DNA from: Cupriavidus sp. UYMMa02A
Lineage (GTDB): Bacteria; Pseudomonadota; Gammaproteobacteria; Burkholderiales; Burkholderiaceae
DNA: 64,000 nucleotides
Direction of reading: 5' to 3'
Assembly (NCBI GenBank): GCA_001725945.1
Contig: LRMT01000125.1
Coordinates: forward strand, 124,001-188,000
The notes under the pieces are model-generated. The model ran no database searches. It was not told the origin of the DNA and saw only the letters and a program-made list of their open reading frames with translations. The translations under genes and the position numbers were made by a program. Of this stretch, positions 18,678-28,550 are shown in pieces; position 1 is the stretch's first letter, and every line of letters begins with the position of its first letter.

Positions 18678-19651
18678 ATGAAAAGACGCCCTGCCCTGCT
18701 TCGCATGCGCCGTGCCGCGCTCGCCACCGTCATGGCCCTGGCCATGCCCGCGGCCATGGCCTGGACCAGCAAGCCCGTGCGCCTGCTGGTGCCGGCCCCC
18801 GCCGGCGGCACCATGGATGTCATGGCCCGGCTGCTGGCCGACCAGCTTTCCGCTGACCTCGCAGCCGGTCATCGTCGACAACAAGGCCGGGGCCGGCGGC
18901 GGCATCGCCATCAATACGCTGCTCGCGGCGCCGGCCGATGGCCAGACCATCATGGTGACGGCAACCAACGTACTGACCGAAGTGCCGCATGTCATGAAGA
19001 TGCAGTACGACACCATGAAGGACATCCGTCCGGTGGCTGCCATAGCGCGGTCCCGCATGGTGCTGGTCGGGGCGCCGACGCTGCCGGCCAAGGACCTGCC
19101 GGCCCTTGTCAGCTACGTCAAGGCGCATCCGGGCAAACTGAGCTTCGCGTCCTACAGCGCCGGGACGGCATCGCACTATGCCGGCATGATCATGAACCAG
19201 AAGGCCGGCCTGGACCTGCAGCACGTGCCGTTCGCCGGCTCGGTCCGGCGCTGACCCAGGTCATGGCGGGCAGATCGCTGTCATGTACGACGGCATGGTG
19301 ACCTCGCTGCCGATGATCAAGGCCGGCAAGCTGCAGGCGTTCGCGGTCGCCTCCAAGAGCCGTTCGCCGCTGTTGCCGCAGGTGCCGACCTTTGCCGAAC
19401 TCGGTTATGCGGACATGGATTTCAGCAACTGGATCGGCGTGGTCACGTCGGCGCAGGTGCCCGTCGAACTGGCGCAGAAGATCCAGGCTGCGGCGTACAA
19501 GGCTGCGGCGACCCCCAAGCTGCATGACCGCATGGAATCGATGGGCTATGAGCCGATGGCGCCCCAGACGCTGGCGCAGTTGAGCCAGTCGCTGCGGGCG
19601 GAGTATGAGCGCAATGGGCAGATCGTCAAGGCGTTCAATATTCAGCCTTGA
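18678..19651 (+). CDS. Bug-family (TctC-type) periplasmic solute receptor (three frame breaks)
   Basis: A tripartite-tricarboxylate-transporter receptor of the Bug family, which captures organic acids in the periplasm. ATG 18678 follows GGAGGAG and a signal peptide ending AMA-W. Family segments are KPVRLLVPAPAGGTMDVMAR, QPVIVDNKAGAGGGIAIN, GKLSFASYSAGTASHYAG, VMYDGMVTSLPMIKAGK and QVPTFAELGYADMDFSNW. Three indels break it: an extra C near 18860, a lost G at 19242-19243 and a lost C at 19271. With these repaired the length is about 324 residues, as expected. No TctA/TctB membrane genes are near. An intrinsic terminator follows. Confidence 0.87.
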
Positions 19652-19683
19652 CGGGATTTTTCGATTGGTATTCAGTGGTCAGG

Positions 19684-19715
19684 AAGCGCTCTATGTTGGA
19701 AAGGGCGCTTTTTTT
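19684..19715 (+). terminator. Rho-independent terminator after the Bug receptor gene
   Basis: AAGCGC (19684-19689) pairs with GCGCTT (19705-19710), followed at once by a run of T to 19715. It ends the receptor transcript. Confidence 0.85.
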
Positions 19716-19828
19716 ATATCCTGAAGGCCATGGCCCGCCGGCAGCACTGAACTCTCAGGTCAAGGCTTTTCCCTCGCGGAATCAGGTAGATAATGCCTTT
19801 ATCCCCCTGACAAGCAAGGAGTGATGAA

Positions 19829-21356
19829 GTGACTGAACATTCATCCTCTGCGGCCGAGCCCGATCTCGCGCAAGGCGTTCCGTTGGAGAACGTCGTGGAA
19901 GGCGGCATCGTGAAGGGCCACGTTGGCGGCGAGCCGGCCTTGCTCGTCTGCCAGGCCGGCGAACTGTTTGCCGTCGGTGCGACCTGCACGCACTATGGCG
20001 CGCCACTGGCGGACGGCCTGCTGGCCGGCGAGACGATCCGGTGCCCCTGGCACCATGCCTGCTTCAGCCTGCGCACAGGCCTGCCCATCCGACCACCTGC
20101 CCTCGACGGCTTGAAACGCTGGCGCGTGGAGCGGCGCGACGGCCAGGCCGTCGTGTGCGAGGAACTGCCGGACACGCGACCGCCGCGGCTGGCCGCGGCA
20201 CAACTGCCTGAATCCATACTCATCATCGGAGGCGGCGCAGCGGGAAATGCCGCTGCCATGACGCTGCGGCGCGAGGCTACGACGGTCCGGTCACCTTGTT
20301 GAGTGCGGATCCTTCCTTGCCGTACGATCGCCCGAATCTGTCAAAAGACTACCTGGCGGGCACCGCGCAGCCGGACTGGCTTCCTTTGCGGTCTGCGGAG
20401 TACTACGCGGACCACCACATCGACGCGAGATGCAGTCAGCGCGCGGTCCGGCTCGATCCTGCCGGGAAGACCGTCACGCTGGCGGACGGGAGCCAGATCC
20501 GCTATGGCGCGCTGTTGCTTGCCACCGGCGCCGAGCCGGTACGGCTTACGGTCCCTGGCGCGACCTTGCCGCATGTGTTCGTGCTGCGCTCGCTGGCCGA
20601 CTGCGACACCCTGATAGCAAGCCTCGGAACCGCGCATCATTGTGTCGTGGTGGGCGCGAGCTTCATCGGACTCGAAGTCGCGGCCTCGTTGCGCACGCGG
20701 GGGCTGGAAGTGCATGTCGTCGCACCGGAAGCCTGTCCGATGGAGCGGGTTCTCGGCGCCGAGTTGGGCGACATGGTCAAGACGCTGCATGAATCGCACG
20801 GCGTGATTTTCCACCTCGGCGCCACCGTCTCGGAAATTGAAGCGGATCGCGTGAAATTATCGACGGGCGCGGAGTTGCGCGCCGACCTGGTGGTCACTGG
20901 CGTCGGGGTTCGCCCTGACGTTGCGTTGGCGCAAGACGCCGGCCTCGCCATGGACCGCGGCGTAGTGGTCGATGGCTATCTCCAGACCACTGCACCGGCC
21001 ATCTACGCCGCCGCGACATCGCGCGCTGGCCAGACCCGAGAACCGGTGAGCGCATCCGCGTCGAGCACTGGGTAGTCGCCGAGCGCCAGGGCGTGGTCGC
21101 GGCGCAGAACATGTTGGGACGGCAGCTGCGTTTTGCGGCGGTGCCCTTCTTCTGGAGCCAGCATTACGACGTAGCCATCAACTATGTGGGCCACGCGGAG
21201 CAATGGGATCGCATCGACATCGACGGCGACCCTGGCTCGCACGCCTGCAAGGTGATCTATTGGCGCGGTGACCAGCAACTCGCGGTCGCAACGGTCGGAC
21301 GCGACCTGGACAGTCTGCGCACGGAGATTGCATTCGAGCAGCAGACCCCGGCGTGA
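19829..21356 (+). CDS. Rieske [2Fe-2S]-pyridine nucleotide-disulfide oxidoreductase fusion (two frame breaks)
   Basis: A ~509-residue AIF-like flavoprotein. Residues 1-110 form a Rieske domain with CTHYGAPLADG and CPWHHACFS as cluster ligands. A GxGxxG flavin site (IIGGGAAGNAAA) follows, then the reductase core with LPYDRPNLSKDYLAG, LLLATGAEPVRL, the NAD site VVVGASFIGLEVAASL, and a C-terminal FFWSQHYDVAINYVG segment typical of ferredoxin reductases. Two bases are missing: one G at 20275-20276 and one at 21013. The start is GTG 19829, after a CAAGGAG site. It probably transfers electrons from NAD(P)H to an unknown acceptor in the cytosol. The DUF2945 gene follows 54 bases later. Confidence 0.87.
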
Positions 21357-21410
21357 GCAGCGGCTCCTCGGGCCGCCGACCGCACCCGCAATGACGGAGG
21401 GTCTCGCAAG

Positions 21411-21638
21411 ATGACGAAGCGGTTCAAGGTCGGAGACCATGTCAGCTGGAATTCCGAGGCTGGCCGGGTGTCGGGCACCATCATTGCCGTCCATAAGCAG
21501 GATTTCGACTATAAGGGGCATGTTCATCGCGCGTCGGAAGACGATCCTCAATATGAGATCAAAAGCGACAAGACCGACCATATCGCTGCCCACCGGGGCG
21601 CTGTGCTGGTGTTGACACCCTGCAAGGGCAGCGCGTGA
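21411..21638 (+). CDS. DUF2945 (hypervirulence-associated Tudor-like) small protein
   Basis: A 75-residue protein with the DUF2945 pattern: KRFKVGDHVSWNSEAGRVSG, then YEIKSDKTDHIAAHRGAVL. The SH3/Tudor-like beta-barrel family is widespread in soil bacteria and fungi and has no proven function. ATG 21411 follows GGAGGG. Intact. Confidence 0.85.
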   Translation: MTKRFKVGDHVSWNSEAGRVSGTIIAVHKQDFDYKGHVHRASEDDPQYEIKSDKTDHIAAHRGAVLVLTPCKGSA

Positions 21639-21741
21639 TACTTTTATGGTTCTTCATCGGTCGAGGCAAGGCGACGCGCAGCTCGTCGTCATCACGACGC
21701 AAGATGACGCCATCAGACGCACAAGAAAGGGAGGCACTCAA

Positions 21742-22478
21742 GTGGATAGCGGGATGGTCAAATCCGCAAATCGCGTATTCGATGTGCTGGAGCTGTTCGA
21801 GCGGGTGCGCCGGCCGCTGCGCATTGGCGAGATTGCCGAGCGCCTCGGCATCCCGCAATCCAGTGTCTCGATGCTGCTTCGGACCATGGTAGCGCGCGGC
21901 TACGTGGAGTTCGATGCGCAGATGCGGAGCTATTGCCCCTCCGTACGCGTGGCGTTCCTATGCGGCTGGACCACGAGAAAGCAAGGCGCCGGCGCGTCGG
22001 TCCACGATGCCATGCGCCGGCTCTCCAGCGAGACCGGCGAGACGGTGCTGCTGGGCCGGCAGAGCGGCAATATGCTGCAGTACCTGTCGGTCATTGAATC
22101 CAGCCACGCGCTGCGGCTGTCGGTCTCGTCGGGCACCTTCCGGCCGATGCACCGCACCGCCATCGGCATCATGCTGATGAGCCGGATGGAGGATGAACAG
22201 AGCGGGCGGCTGCTGCGCCGCTACAACGCGGAAGCCGCGCCCGGCGAGCCGCCGGCCCGGCCCACCGAGATCCTGCGCGCCGTGGAGCAGGCGCGCCGCC
22301 AGGGCTATTACGAGTCGGCCAGCCTGGCCACGCCGGGCGCGGTGTGATTGCCACGCTGGTGGCAACGCCGATACGCGGGCAATGGCTCGGGATCGGCATC
22401 GGCGGCCCGGTAGCACGCTTGCATGCGCGCCGCAAGAAGCTGCTGGCCGCCGTGCTGGCGGTGGCCCAGGACTGCTGA
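21742..22478 (+). CDS. IclR-family transcriptional regulator (frameshifted near 3' end)
   Basis: An IclR regulator of about 245 residues: N-terminal winged helix (VKSANRVFDVLELFERVRRP, AERLGIPQSSVSMLLRTMV) and a C-terminal effector domain (SSETGETVLLGRQSGNM, FRPMHRTAIGIMLMS, QGYYESASLATPGAG). One G is missing at 22341-22342; the restored end runs to TGA 22476-22478. The start is taken as GTG 21742 because a GGGAGG site stands at the right distance; ATG 21754 is an alternative. It is followed by a convergent CitE-like gene and the large catabolic operon, and is the likely regulator of both. The twin palindromes at 23496 and 23531 are candidate targets. Confidence 0.87.
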
Positions 22479-22495
22479 GCGCCGCCGGACCTGAT

Positions 22496-23395
22496 TCAGC
22501 TGCGGGGTAATTCCCTGCGCGACCGGATGGCATCGAGCCGCGCCAGCAGGCGCGTGGCCTGCTCCAGATGCAGGCGCTCGACCATGCGCCCGTCCAGGTT
22601 GATCACGCCTGCCGCGGCGTGCTCCAGCCGCGCGAAGGCCGCAACGATCGCCTGCGCATCGGCTATGGCGGCTTCCGATGGGGTAAATGCGGCGTTGGCC
22701 GGGTCCACCTGCGACGGGTGAATCAGCGTCTTGCCGTCAAAGCCCATCCTGACCGATTGCAGGACTTCGCTGTCAAAGCCGGCACGGTCGCCGAAGTCGT
22801 TCCACACCCCGTCGAGCACGTCCGTGCCGTGGCGCTTGGCCGCCAGCACCACCGACATCAGCCAGGGAAGCAGATATGCTCGGTTCTCGCCCGGATACAC
22901 CCCGGTCTCCTTGGCGAGATCATTGGTTCCCACGACCAGGCAGTCCAGCTGCAGCTGCTGTTTCGGCCCGCATGCAGGATGCCGTCAATGTGGTGGATCG
23001 CGGCAGCAGTTTCGATCATGGCCCAGAGCCTGGGTGCCGAGCCATCGACGATGGTGCCGAGCGCTGCGGCGAAGCGTTCGAGGTCGGCGCTGGTGTTGAC
23101 CTTCGGCAGCAGGATCGCGTTCGGCCGGCAGCCGGCAGCCACGCGCAGGTCATCAGCGAACTCCGCGGTGTCCAGCGCATTCACGCGGATCACGGTCTCT
23201 TGCACCGCGAATGGCCGCGCAGCAAAGGCGCTGGCCAGATTCTCGCGGGCGTGGCCTTTCATCGCCGGCGCGACGCGTCTTCCAGGTCGAACACGATGAC
23301 ATCGCAAAGCAGGTTGCGCGCCTTTTCGATGGCGCGGGTGTTCGTCGCCGGCACGTAGAGCACGGAGCGGCGGGGGGCGGTTTGTTCATGGTCAT
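22496..23395 (-). CDS. HpcH/HpaI-type CoA-ester lyase (CitE-like) (three frame breaks)
   Basis: A CitE/citramalyl-CoA lyase-type TIM-barrel enzyme of about 300 residues. Repaired, it opens MNKPPPRRSVLYVPATNTRA and continues VIVFDLEDAVAPAMK, ETVIRVNALDT, ILLPKVNTSADLE, WAMIETAAAIHHIDGI, LVVGTNDLAKET and GKTLIHPSQVDPANAAF. Lost bases lie in the G-run 23372-23377, at 23275 and at 22967-22969. Such enzymes split a beta-hydroxyacyl-CoA (for example citramalyl-CoA to acetyl-CoA and pyruvate). The gene is divergent from the MmgE/PrpD operon and shares its palindrome-bearing promoter region. Start at ATG 23395 or 23389. Confidence 0.85.
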
Positions 23396-23495
23396 GAGAT
23401 AGAGCGGCAAGGGTTGAGCGGGTGCCACAGCGGCGGAGGTCGGGCGGCCAGCATGACCGCAGACGAAAGTTTCCGGCCCGCAGGCTTCCGCGGCT

Positions 23496-23544
23496 ATCAC
23501 ATATGTGATCAACGCACCGGATCAGAATCCATCACATATGTGAT
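23496..23544. promoter_or_regulatory. Twin perfect 14-bp palindromes (candidate operators)
   Basis: The perfect palindrome ATCACATATGTGAT occurs twice, at 23496-23509 and 23531-23544, 35 bases start to start. Both copies lie in the 226-base space between the divergent CitE-like gene and the MmgE/PrpD operon. Identical tandem operators between divergent catabolic units point to one dimeric regulator, plausibly the IclR protein encoded 1 kb away or a GntR-type protein elsewhere. Confidence 0.75.
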
Positions 23545-23621
23545 GCCTTGCGTTGCCGCATTCGCCAATACTCGGTCCATCGACAACAACACGGCGCCGG
23601 ACAAAGCGGCGATGCCTCCGA

Positions 23622-24991
23622 GTGGAACCTGACCATACCTTCGACAAAACAGCGGACGGCATCGGCTTCACCCGGGCGCTGGCCGGCTGGATCAGCACGG
23701 TCGACGATGCCGCGATCGGCACACCGGCGTTCGCGTGGGCACGGCATGCCATGCTCGACTGGATCGCGGTCACCGTCGCTGCCGCCCGGGAGCCGCTGGT
23801 GGAAATGCTCACCGCCGAATATGGGAGCCCGCAGGCGTTGCCGTGCGCGCTGGTGGGCAGCCCGCTGCGCGCCGACGCGGCGCAGGCCGCGCTCATCAAC
23901 GGTGCGGCCGGCCACGCCCTCGATTTCGACGACGTCACCTCGGCGATGCACGGCCATCCGACGGTACCCGTGGCGCCGGCCGCGCTGGCTGTGGCACAGG
24001 CTGCCGGCGCAAGCGGCAAGGACCTGTTGCGCGCGCTGATCCTGGGACATGAAGTCGAAAGCCGGATCGGCGAAGTGGTCGGCGCGGAACAGTATCGCCT
24101 CGGCCTGCACCCAACCGGGACCACCGGCGCGCTTGGCGCGGCCGCCGCATGCGCGAGGCTGGGTGGGCTCGACCCCACCGCGACGGCCCATGCACTGGGG
24201 CTGGCCGCGACGCAGGCGGCCGGGCTCAAATGCATGTTCGGCACGATGGCCAAGCCGCTGCACGCCGGCAAGGCCGCCATGAACGGCGTGATGGCGGCGC
24301 GGCTGGCGGCGCGAGGGTTCACTGCGAATCCCTGCGGCATCGAGTGCGAACAGGGCTTTGGTCGCACCCAGCGCCCGCGGCACCGGCGTTCCCCACGACT
24401 TTCGAGCGCCGCGCAGGCATGGCCATTGAACGCACCTTGTTCAAGTTCCATGCCTCCTGCTACCTCACGCATTCCACCATCGAAGCCGTGGGCCAGCTAT
24501 GCCGCGAGCACCGGATCGACCTGGACGCGCTGGAGTCGATGACGATCTTCGTGTCTGGTCCGCATCGTGGCGTGTGCGATATCCCCAGTCCGCAGACTGG
24601 CCTGGAGATCAAGTTCGCGATCCACCATCTGGCTGCGCTGGCGATGGACGGCGCGCCCACTGCGTCGCTCGCAGTGTATTCGTCCGAGACCGCGCACGCG
24701 CCGCGCTACGTCAGGGCGCGGCAGCGGATCGCACTGGAGGTCGTGCCCGGCGCGGACCGCAACGCCGCCACGGTCGAGATCCTCACGACCGACGGCCGCA
24801 CGCTGCGTGGGCAGGCCAACGTCGCTGTGCCGGCCTCGGACCTTGGCATGCAATGGCGGCGCCTGGTCGACAAGGCGCAGGCCATCGTGGTGCCGCGGGT
24901 CGGCGCGGCCAAATTCGCCAAGCTGGTGTCGGTGGTGGAGACGCTGGACCGGCTTCCTTCTGTCGAACCCTTGTTTGAGGCAATCCAATGA
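23622..24991 (+). CDS. MmgE/PrpD family protein (frameshifted)
   Basis: A MmgE/PrpD-fold enzyme of about 457 residues. The family includes 2-methylcitrate dehydratase, cis-aconitate decarboxylase and iminodisuccinate epimerase. Recognisable parts are ARHAMLDWIAVTVAAAREPL, INGAAGHALDFDDVTSAMHG, GHPTVPVAPAALAVAQAAG, LHPTGTTGALGAAAA, GLKCMFGTMAKPLHAGKAA and, after the break, FKFHASCYLTHSTIEAV. One G is missing at 24371. GTG 23622 is the best in-frame start; a longer frame from 23553 has no family support. It is the first gene of the operon and overlaps the next start by four bases. The reaction is uncertain. Confidence 0.85.
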
Positions 24992-25512
24992 CATCTATCG
25001 ATCCCGCTGCCGAGACCGCTGTTGACCCGGTCGTCAGTCGCCTGAAAGCCAACGCCCAGTTGCGCAGCCGTGGCAACCGCTACGAGGACTTCGAGCCCGG
25101 CAGACTCTTCGAGCATCACTGGGGCCGCACCGTGACCGCGTCGGACAACACCATGTTCTCCGTGCTGACCCTGCAGTACAACCCGCAGTACACCAACGAG
25201 GCAGTGGCGCGGGCCAACGGGCACCCCGGCGTGCCGGTCAATCCGCTGCTGGTGTTCAACACCGTGTTCGGCTTGTCGGTGGAAGACCTGTCCGAGGGCG
25301 GCGGTCCGTTTCTCGGCGTGGACGAGCTGGCGTACCTGCAACCGGTCTACCCCGGCGAGACGCTCTATGCCACCTCCGAGGTGGTGTCGCGCCGGCCCGC
25401 CAGCAACCGAGCGGGCTACGGCATCGTGACGTGGCACACGCGCGGCACCAATCAGCAGGGCGATGCAGTCATCGAGTTCAAGCGTTCGAATCTGGTCAGG
25501 ATGAGGGGATAA
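24988..25512 (+). CDS. MaoC-family hydratase, resembling the N-terminal half of mesaconyl-CoA hydratase
   Basis: A 174-residue hot-dog-fold protein whose ATG overlaps the MmgE/PrpD stop. The sequence HHWGRTVTASDNTMFSVLTL, NPLLVFNTVFGLSVEDL and LAYLQPVYPGETLYATSEV follows the pattern of mesaconyl-CoA hydratase-like MaoC proteins rather than short (R)-enoyl-CoA hydratases. It is paired with a second MaoC gene two genes on. I infer that the two together supply the hydratase that in other bacteria is one two-domain protein. Intact. Confidence 0.85.
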   Translation: MTSIDPAAETAVDPVVSRLKANAQLRSRGNRYEDFEPGRLFEHHWGRTVTASDNTMFSVLTLQYNPQYTNEAVARANGHPGVPVNPLLVFNTVFGLSVEDLSEGGGPFLGVDELAYLQPVYPGETLYATSEVVSRRPASNRAGYGIVTWHTRGTNQQGDAVIEFKRSNLVRMRG

Positions 25513-25514
25513 AC

Positions 25515-26753
25515 ATGTCAGGAGACGGTCTGGGTTACATGACGGAAGCGCGCCGCATGATCCGCGATGCGGCGCGTGAATTCACGATGAAAGAGGTGCT
25601 GCCGGTGGCCAATGCACTGGACGGCCCAGATGCCGAGATTCCAATGTCGCTGCGCGACAAGCTGGCCGAGATGGGCTACTTCGGCATCACCATCCCGGAG
25701 GAGTACGGCGGCCTGGGCCTTGGCATTTTCGAGTACTGCCTGATTTGCGAGCAGCTGTCGCGTGGCTGGATGTCGGTGGCGTCGATCGTCGCCCGTGCCC
25801 AGGGCGGCTGGATCATGAAGTCGATGCCAGAGGACATGCGGCAGGAATATTTGCCGCGCGTGGTGCGCGGCGAGTTCCTTAATGCAAGCGCGCTGTCCGA
25901 GCCGGATACAGGATCCGATCTGGCCTCGATTTCGTGCCGCGCAGTGCTGGACGGCGATGAATGGGTGCTGACGGGCAACAAGTACTGGTGCACCTTTGCC
26001 GACGGCGCGACTACCTGATCCTGTTTGCGCGCACCTCGCGCGCCGCCGTCGCCCGACAAGCGCTGGGAAGGCATCTCGTGCTTCATGATCGAGAAGCAGC
26101 GCGGCGGCTTCCCCCCGGGGATGACCGGCTCCCCGATTCCCAAGATCGGGTACTTCGGCTGGAAGACCTTCGAGCTGGCGCTCGATGGCGTGCGCGTGCC
26201 CAAGCGCAACCTGATGGGTCCGGAAGGCAAGGCCTTCCTGCTGATGGCCAAGGGGCTGGAAGGCGCGCGTGCGCATACCGCGGCCCGGGCGATCGGCCTT
26301 GCGCAGGGCGCGCTCGAAGACGCAATCGCCTATTCGCTGGAGCGCCGCCAGTTCGGCATGCCGATTGCCGAATACCAGGCGATCCGCTTCAAGATCGCGA
26401 CCATGGCCACCGAGATCGAGGCCGCGCGGCAATTGCTCTATTTCGTCTGCAACGAAATCGACAGCGGACGCCGCTGCGACAAGGAGGCGTCGATGGTGAA
26501 GTACTTTGCCTCGGAAATGGCCGAGCGCGTGACTTCGTCCGCGCTGCAGATCTTCGGCGGCGCCGGCTATACCAAGCTGTTCCCGGTGGAGCGCTACTGG
26601 CGCGATGCGCGGCTCACCAAGATCTTCGAGGGTACTTCCGAAATCCAGCAGCGCATCATCGCCAACAGCCTGCTCGGCAAGTCCGAGGTCGAAGGGATGA
26701 TCGCCAGCCGTGCGTTCGGCAATCAGGCCCGCCAGGGAAAGGAGGCAGCATGA
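25515..26753 (+). CDS. Acyl-CoA dehydrogenase (two compensating frame breaks)
   Basis: A ~412-residue acyl-CoA dehydrogenase beginning MSGDGLGYMTEARRMIRDAA. It has YFGITIPEEYGGLGL, LSEPDTGSDLASISC (flavin side), KIGYFGWKTFELALDGVRVP, FGGAGYTKLFPVERYWRD and the IFEGTSEIQQRII end; the catalytic Glu is probably in the EGTSEIQ or an upstream helix. A lost G at 26009 and an apparent extra base near 26038-26041 put about ten codons out of frame, producing a false stop. In this operon a dehydrogenase acting on a methylsuccinyl-CoA-like substrate is plausible. It overlaps the following MaoC gene by four bases. Confidence 0.87.
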
Positions 26754-27238
26754 AGCTTTCCGCACTCACCAGTCCCGACGGCTACTTCGAGCACTTCGAG
26801 ACCGGCATGCTGATCCGCCATGCGCGCGGCAAGACTGTGACCGAGATGGACAACGTCATGCTGACCAATATGGTCATGAACACGGCCGAGGGGCACTTCA
26901 ACGAAGATGCCATGCGCCGTGCCGCCGGCGGCATCTTTGCCCAGCGCGTAGTGTTCGGCGGGATCAACCTGTCGATGGTGCTCGGGCTGGCTGCACAGGA
27001 CACCGCCGAGCACTGCCTGTGCGAACTGACGCTGGACAAGATCCGCCTGTCGAATCCGGTCTTTCACGGCGACACGCTCTACGCCTTCACCGAGGTACTG
27101 GGCAAGGAAGACGCCGGGCGCGAGGATGCGGGCATCGTCCGCTTCCGCCACTACGGCGTGAACCAGGACGACAAGCTGTGTGTGCAGGCGGAGCGCACCG
27201 CGCTGATCAAGCGCAAGAGCCACTGGGGTGCGCGATGA
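26750..27238 (+). CDS. MaoC-family hydratase, second subunit-like gene
   Basis: A 162-residue MaoC protein with FETGMLIRHARGKTVTEMDN, NTAEGHFNEDAMRRAAGG, QRVVFGGINLSMVLGLAAQD and KIRLSNPVFHGDTLYAFTEV. ATG 26750 overlaps the dehydrogenase stop (ATGA) behind an AAGGAGG site, and its own stop overlaps the next ATG. It is a diverged copy of the MaoC gene at 24988, and the two look like the separated halves of a mesaconyl-CoA-type hydratase. Intact. Confidence 0.85.
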   Translation: MKLSALTSPDGYFEHFETGMLIRHARGKTVTEMDNVMLTNMVMNTAEGHFNEDAMRRAAGGIFAQRVVFGGINLSMVLGLAAQDTAEHCLCELTLDKIRLSNPVFHGDTLYAFTEVLGKEDAGREDAGIVRFRHYGVNQDDKLCVQAERTALIKRKSHWGAR

Positions 27239-28487
27239 GCGCAGACGGCCGCGCAGGTGACCCCGCAACCGGCGCACTCGAGGGCATGGTGGTGCTCGAC
27301 CTGACCCAGATGCTGGCCGGCCCGTATTGCTCGATGATGCTCGCAGACCAGGGCGCGCGCGTGATCAAGATCGAGCCGCCCGGCGGCGACCAGACCCGGC
27401 GCAATGGCCCGCATCTCGACGGCGCGCTGCGGATGGAGTCAGGCGGCTATGGCGGCTACTTCGGTTCCATCAACCGCAACAAGGAATCGCTGGTGCTGGA
27501 CCTGAAGCAGCCTGCGGGGCGCGCGGCCCTGCTGCGGCTCGTGCGTGGCGCCGACGTGCTGGTCGAGAACTACCGTGCTGGCGTGATGGAGCGCTTCGGG
27601 CTCGGCTACGAACGGCTCACCGAGGAGAACCCGAAGCTGGTGTACGCGGCGTTGCGGGGCTTCGGCGATCCGCGCAGCGGCGAGAGCGCCTACGCCGGTT
27701 GGCCCGCCTACGATCCGGTCGCGCAGGCAATGGGCGGGATCATGGGGATTACCGGGCCGCAGCGCGGCGGCGCGCCGACCAAGATCGGCCCGGGCGCGGA
27801 GACATCGTGCCGGCGATGTTCCTTGCCTACGGCATCGCGGCAGCCTGCTGGCACGCCCAGCGCACCGGCCGCGGCCAGTTCGTGGACGTGGCCATGGTCG
27901 ATGCTGTGCTCGCAGTGTGCGAGCGCATGGTGTTCCAGTACAGCACCACCGCGCAGGCGCCGGGTCCGGAGGGCAACGGCCACCCGCTGCTCTGCCCGTT
28001 CGGGCTCTTTCCGGCCAGCGACGGCTTTATCAGCCTGGGCGTGCCTAACGACCGCTTCTGGCAACTCCTGGTGGCACGCATGGGCAATCCGCCATGGGCC
28101 GGCGATGCGCGCTTTGCCACCAACGAATTGCGCGTGCGACACCGGGCCGAGGTGGAGCAGGCGGTCGGCGCCTGGACCGTGCGCCACACCAAGCGCGCGC
28201 TTGCCGAGATGCTGGGCGGCGAAGTGCCGTTCGGTCCGGTGTTCGATGCCGCCGACATCTTCGACGATCCGCATTTCCGCATTCGCGGGATGCTGGTCGA
28301 AGCCGAGCAGCCTGGCGCTGCGCGCGCACTGACCATCGCGGGCAGCCCGGTGCGCATGAGCGCCACGCCCGGCGGCGTACGGCATCGGGCCCCGATGATC
28401 GGCGAGCACACGGACCGCACGCTGGCCGACCTCGGCTTCGATGCCGCGGAGATCGCCGCGCTGCGCGCGGACGGCGTGGTGCAGTAA
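27235..28487 (+). CDS. Class III (CaiB/BaiF) CoA-transferase (frameshifted)
   Basis: A family III CoA-transferase of about 417 residues that moves CoA between carboxylic acids through an aspartyl-CoA anhydride. It shows LEGMVVLDLTQMLAGPYCSM, GARVIKIEPPGGDQTR, NRNKESLVLDLKQPAGR, NYRAGVMERFGLGY and AYDPVAQAMGGIMGITG, where the Asp is the catalytic residue. One G is missing at 27798-27799; the frame then continues GDIVPAMFLAYGIAAACWH. ATG 27235 overlaps the preceding stop. It is the likely activating enzyme of the pathway (for example succinyl-CoA to a C5 dicarboxylate). Confidence 0.9.
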
Positions 28488-28550
28488 GCAGTCTGGCCAT
28501 GCCGCGAGAACTGACCCACAACCCTAATACAACCAGCAGGAGACAACATC

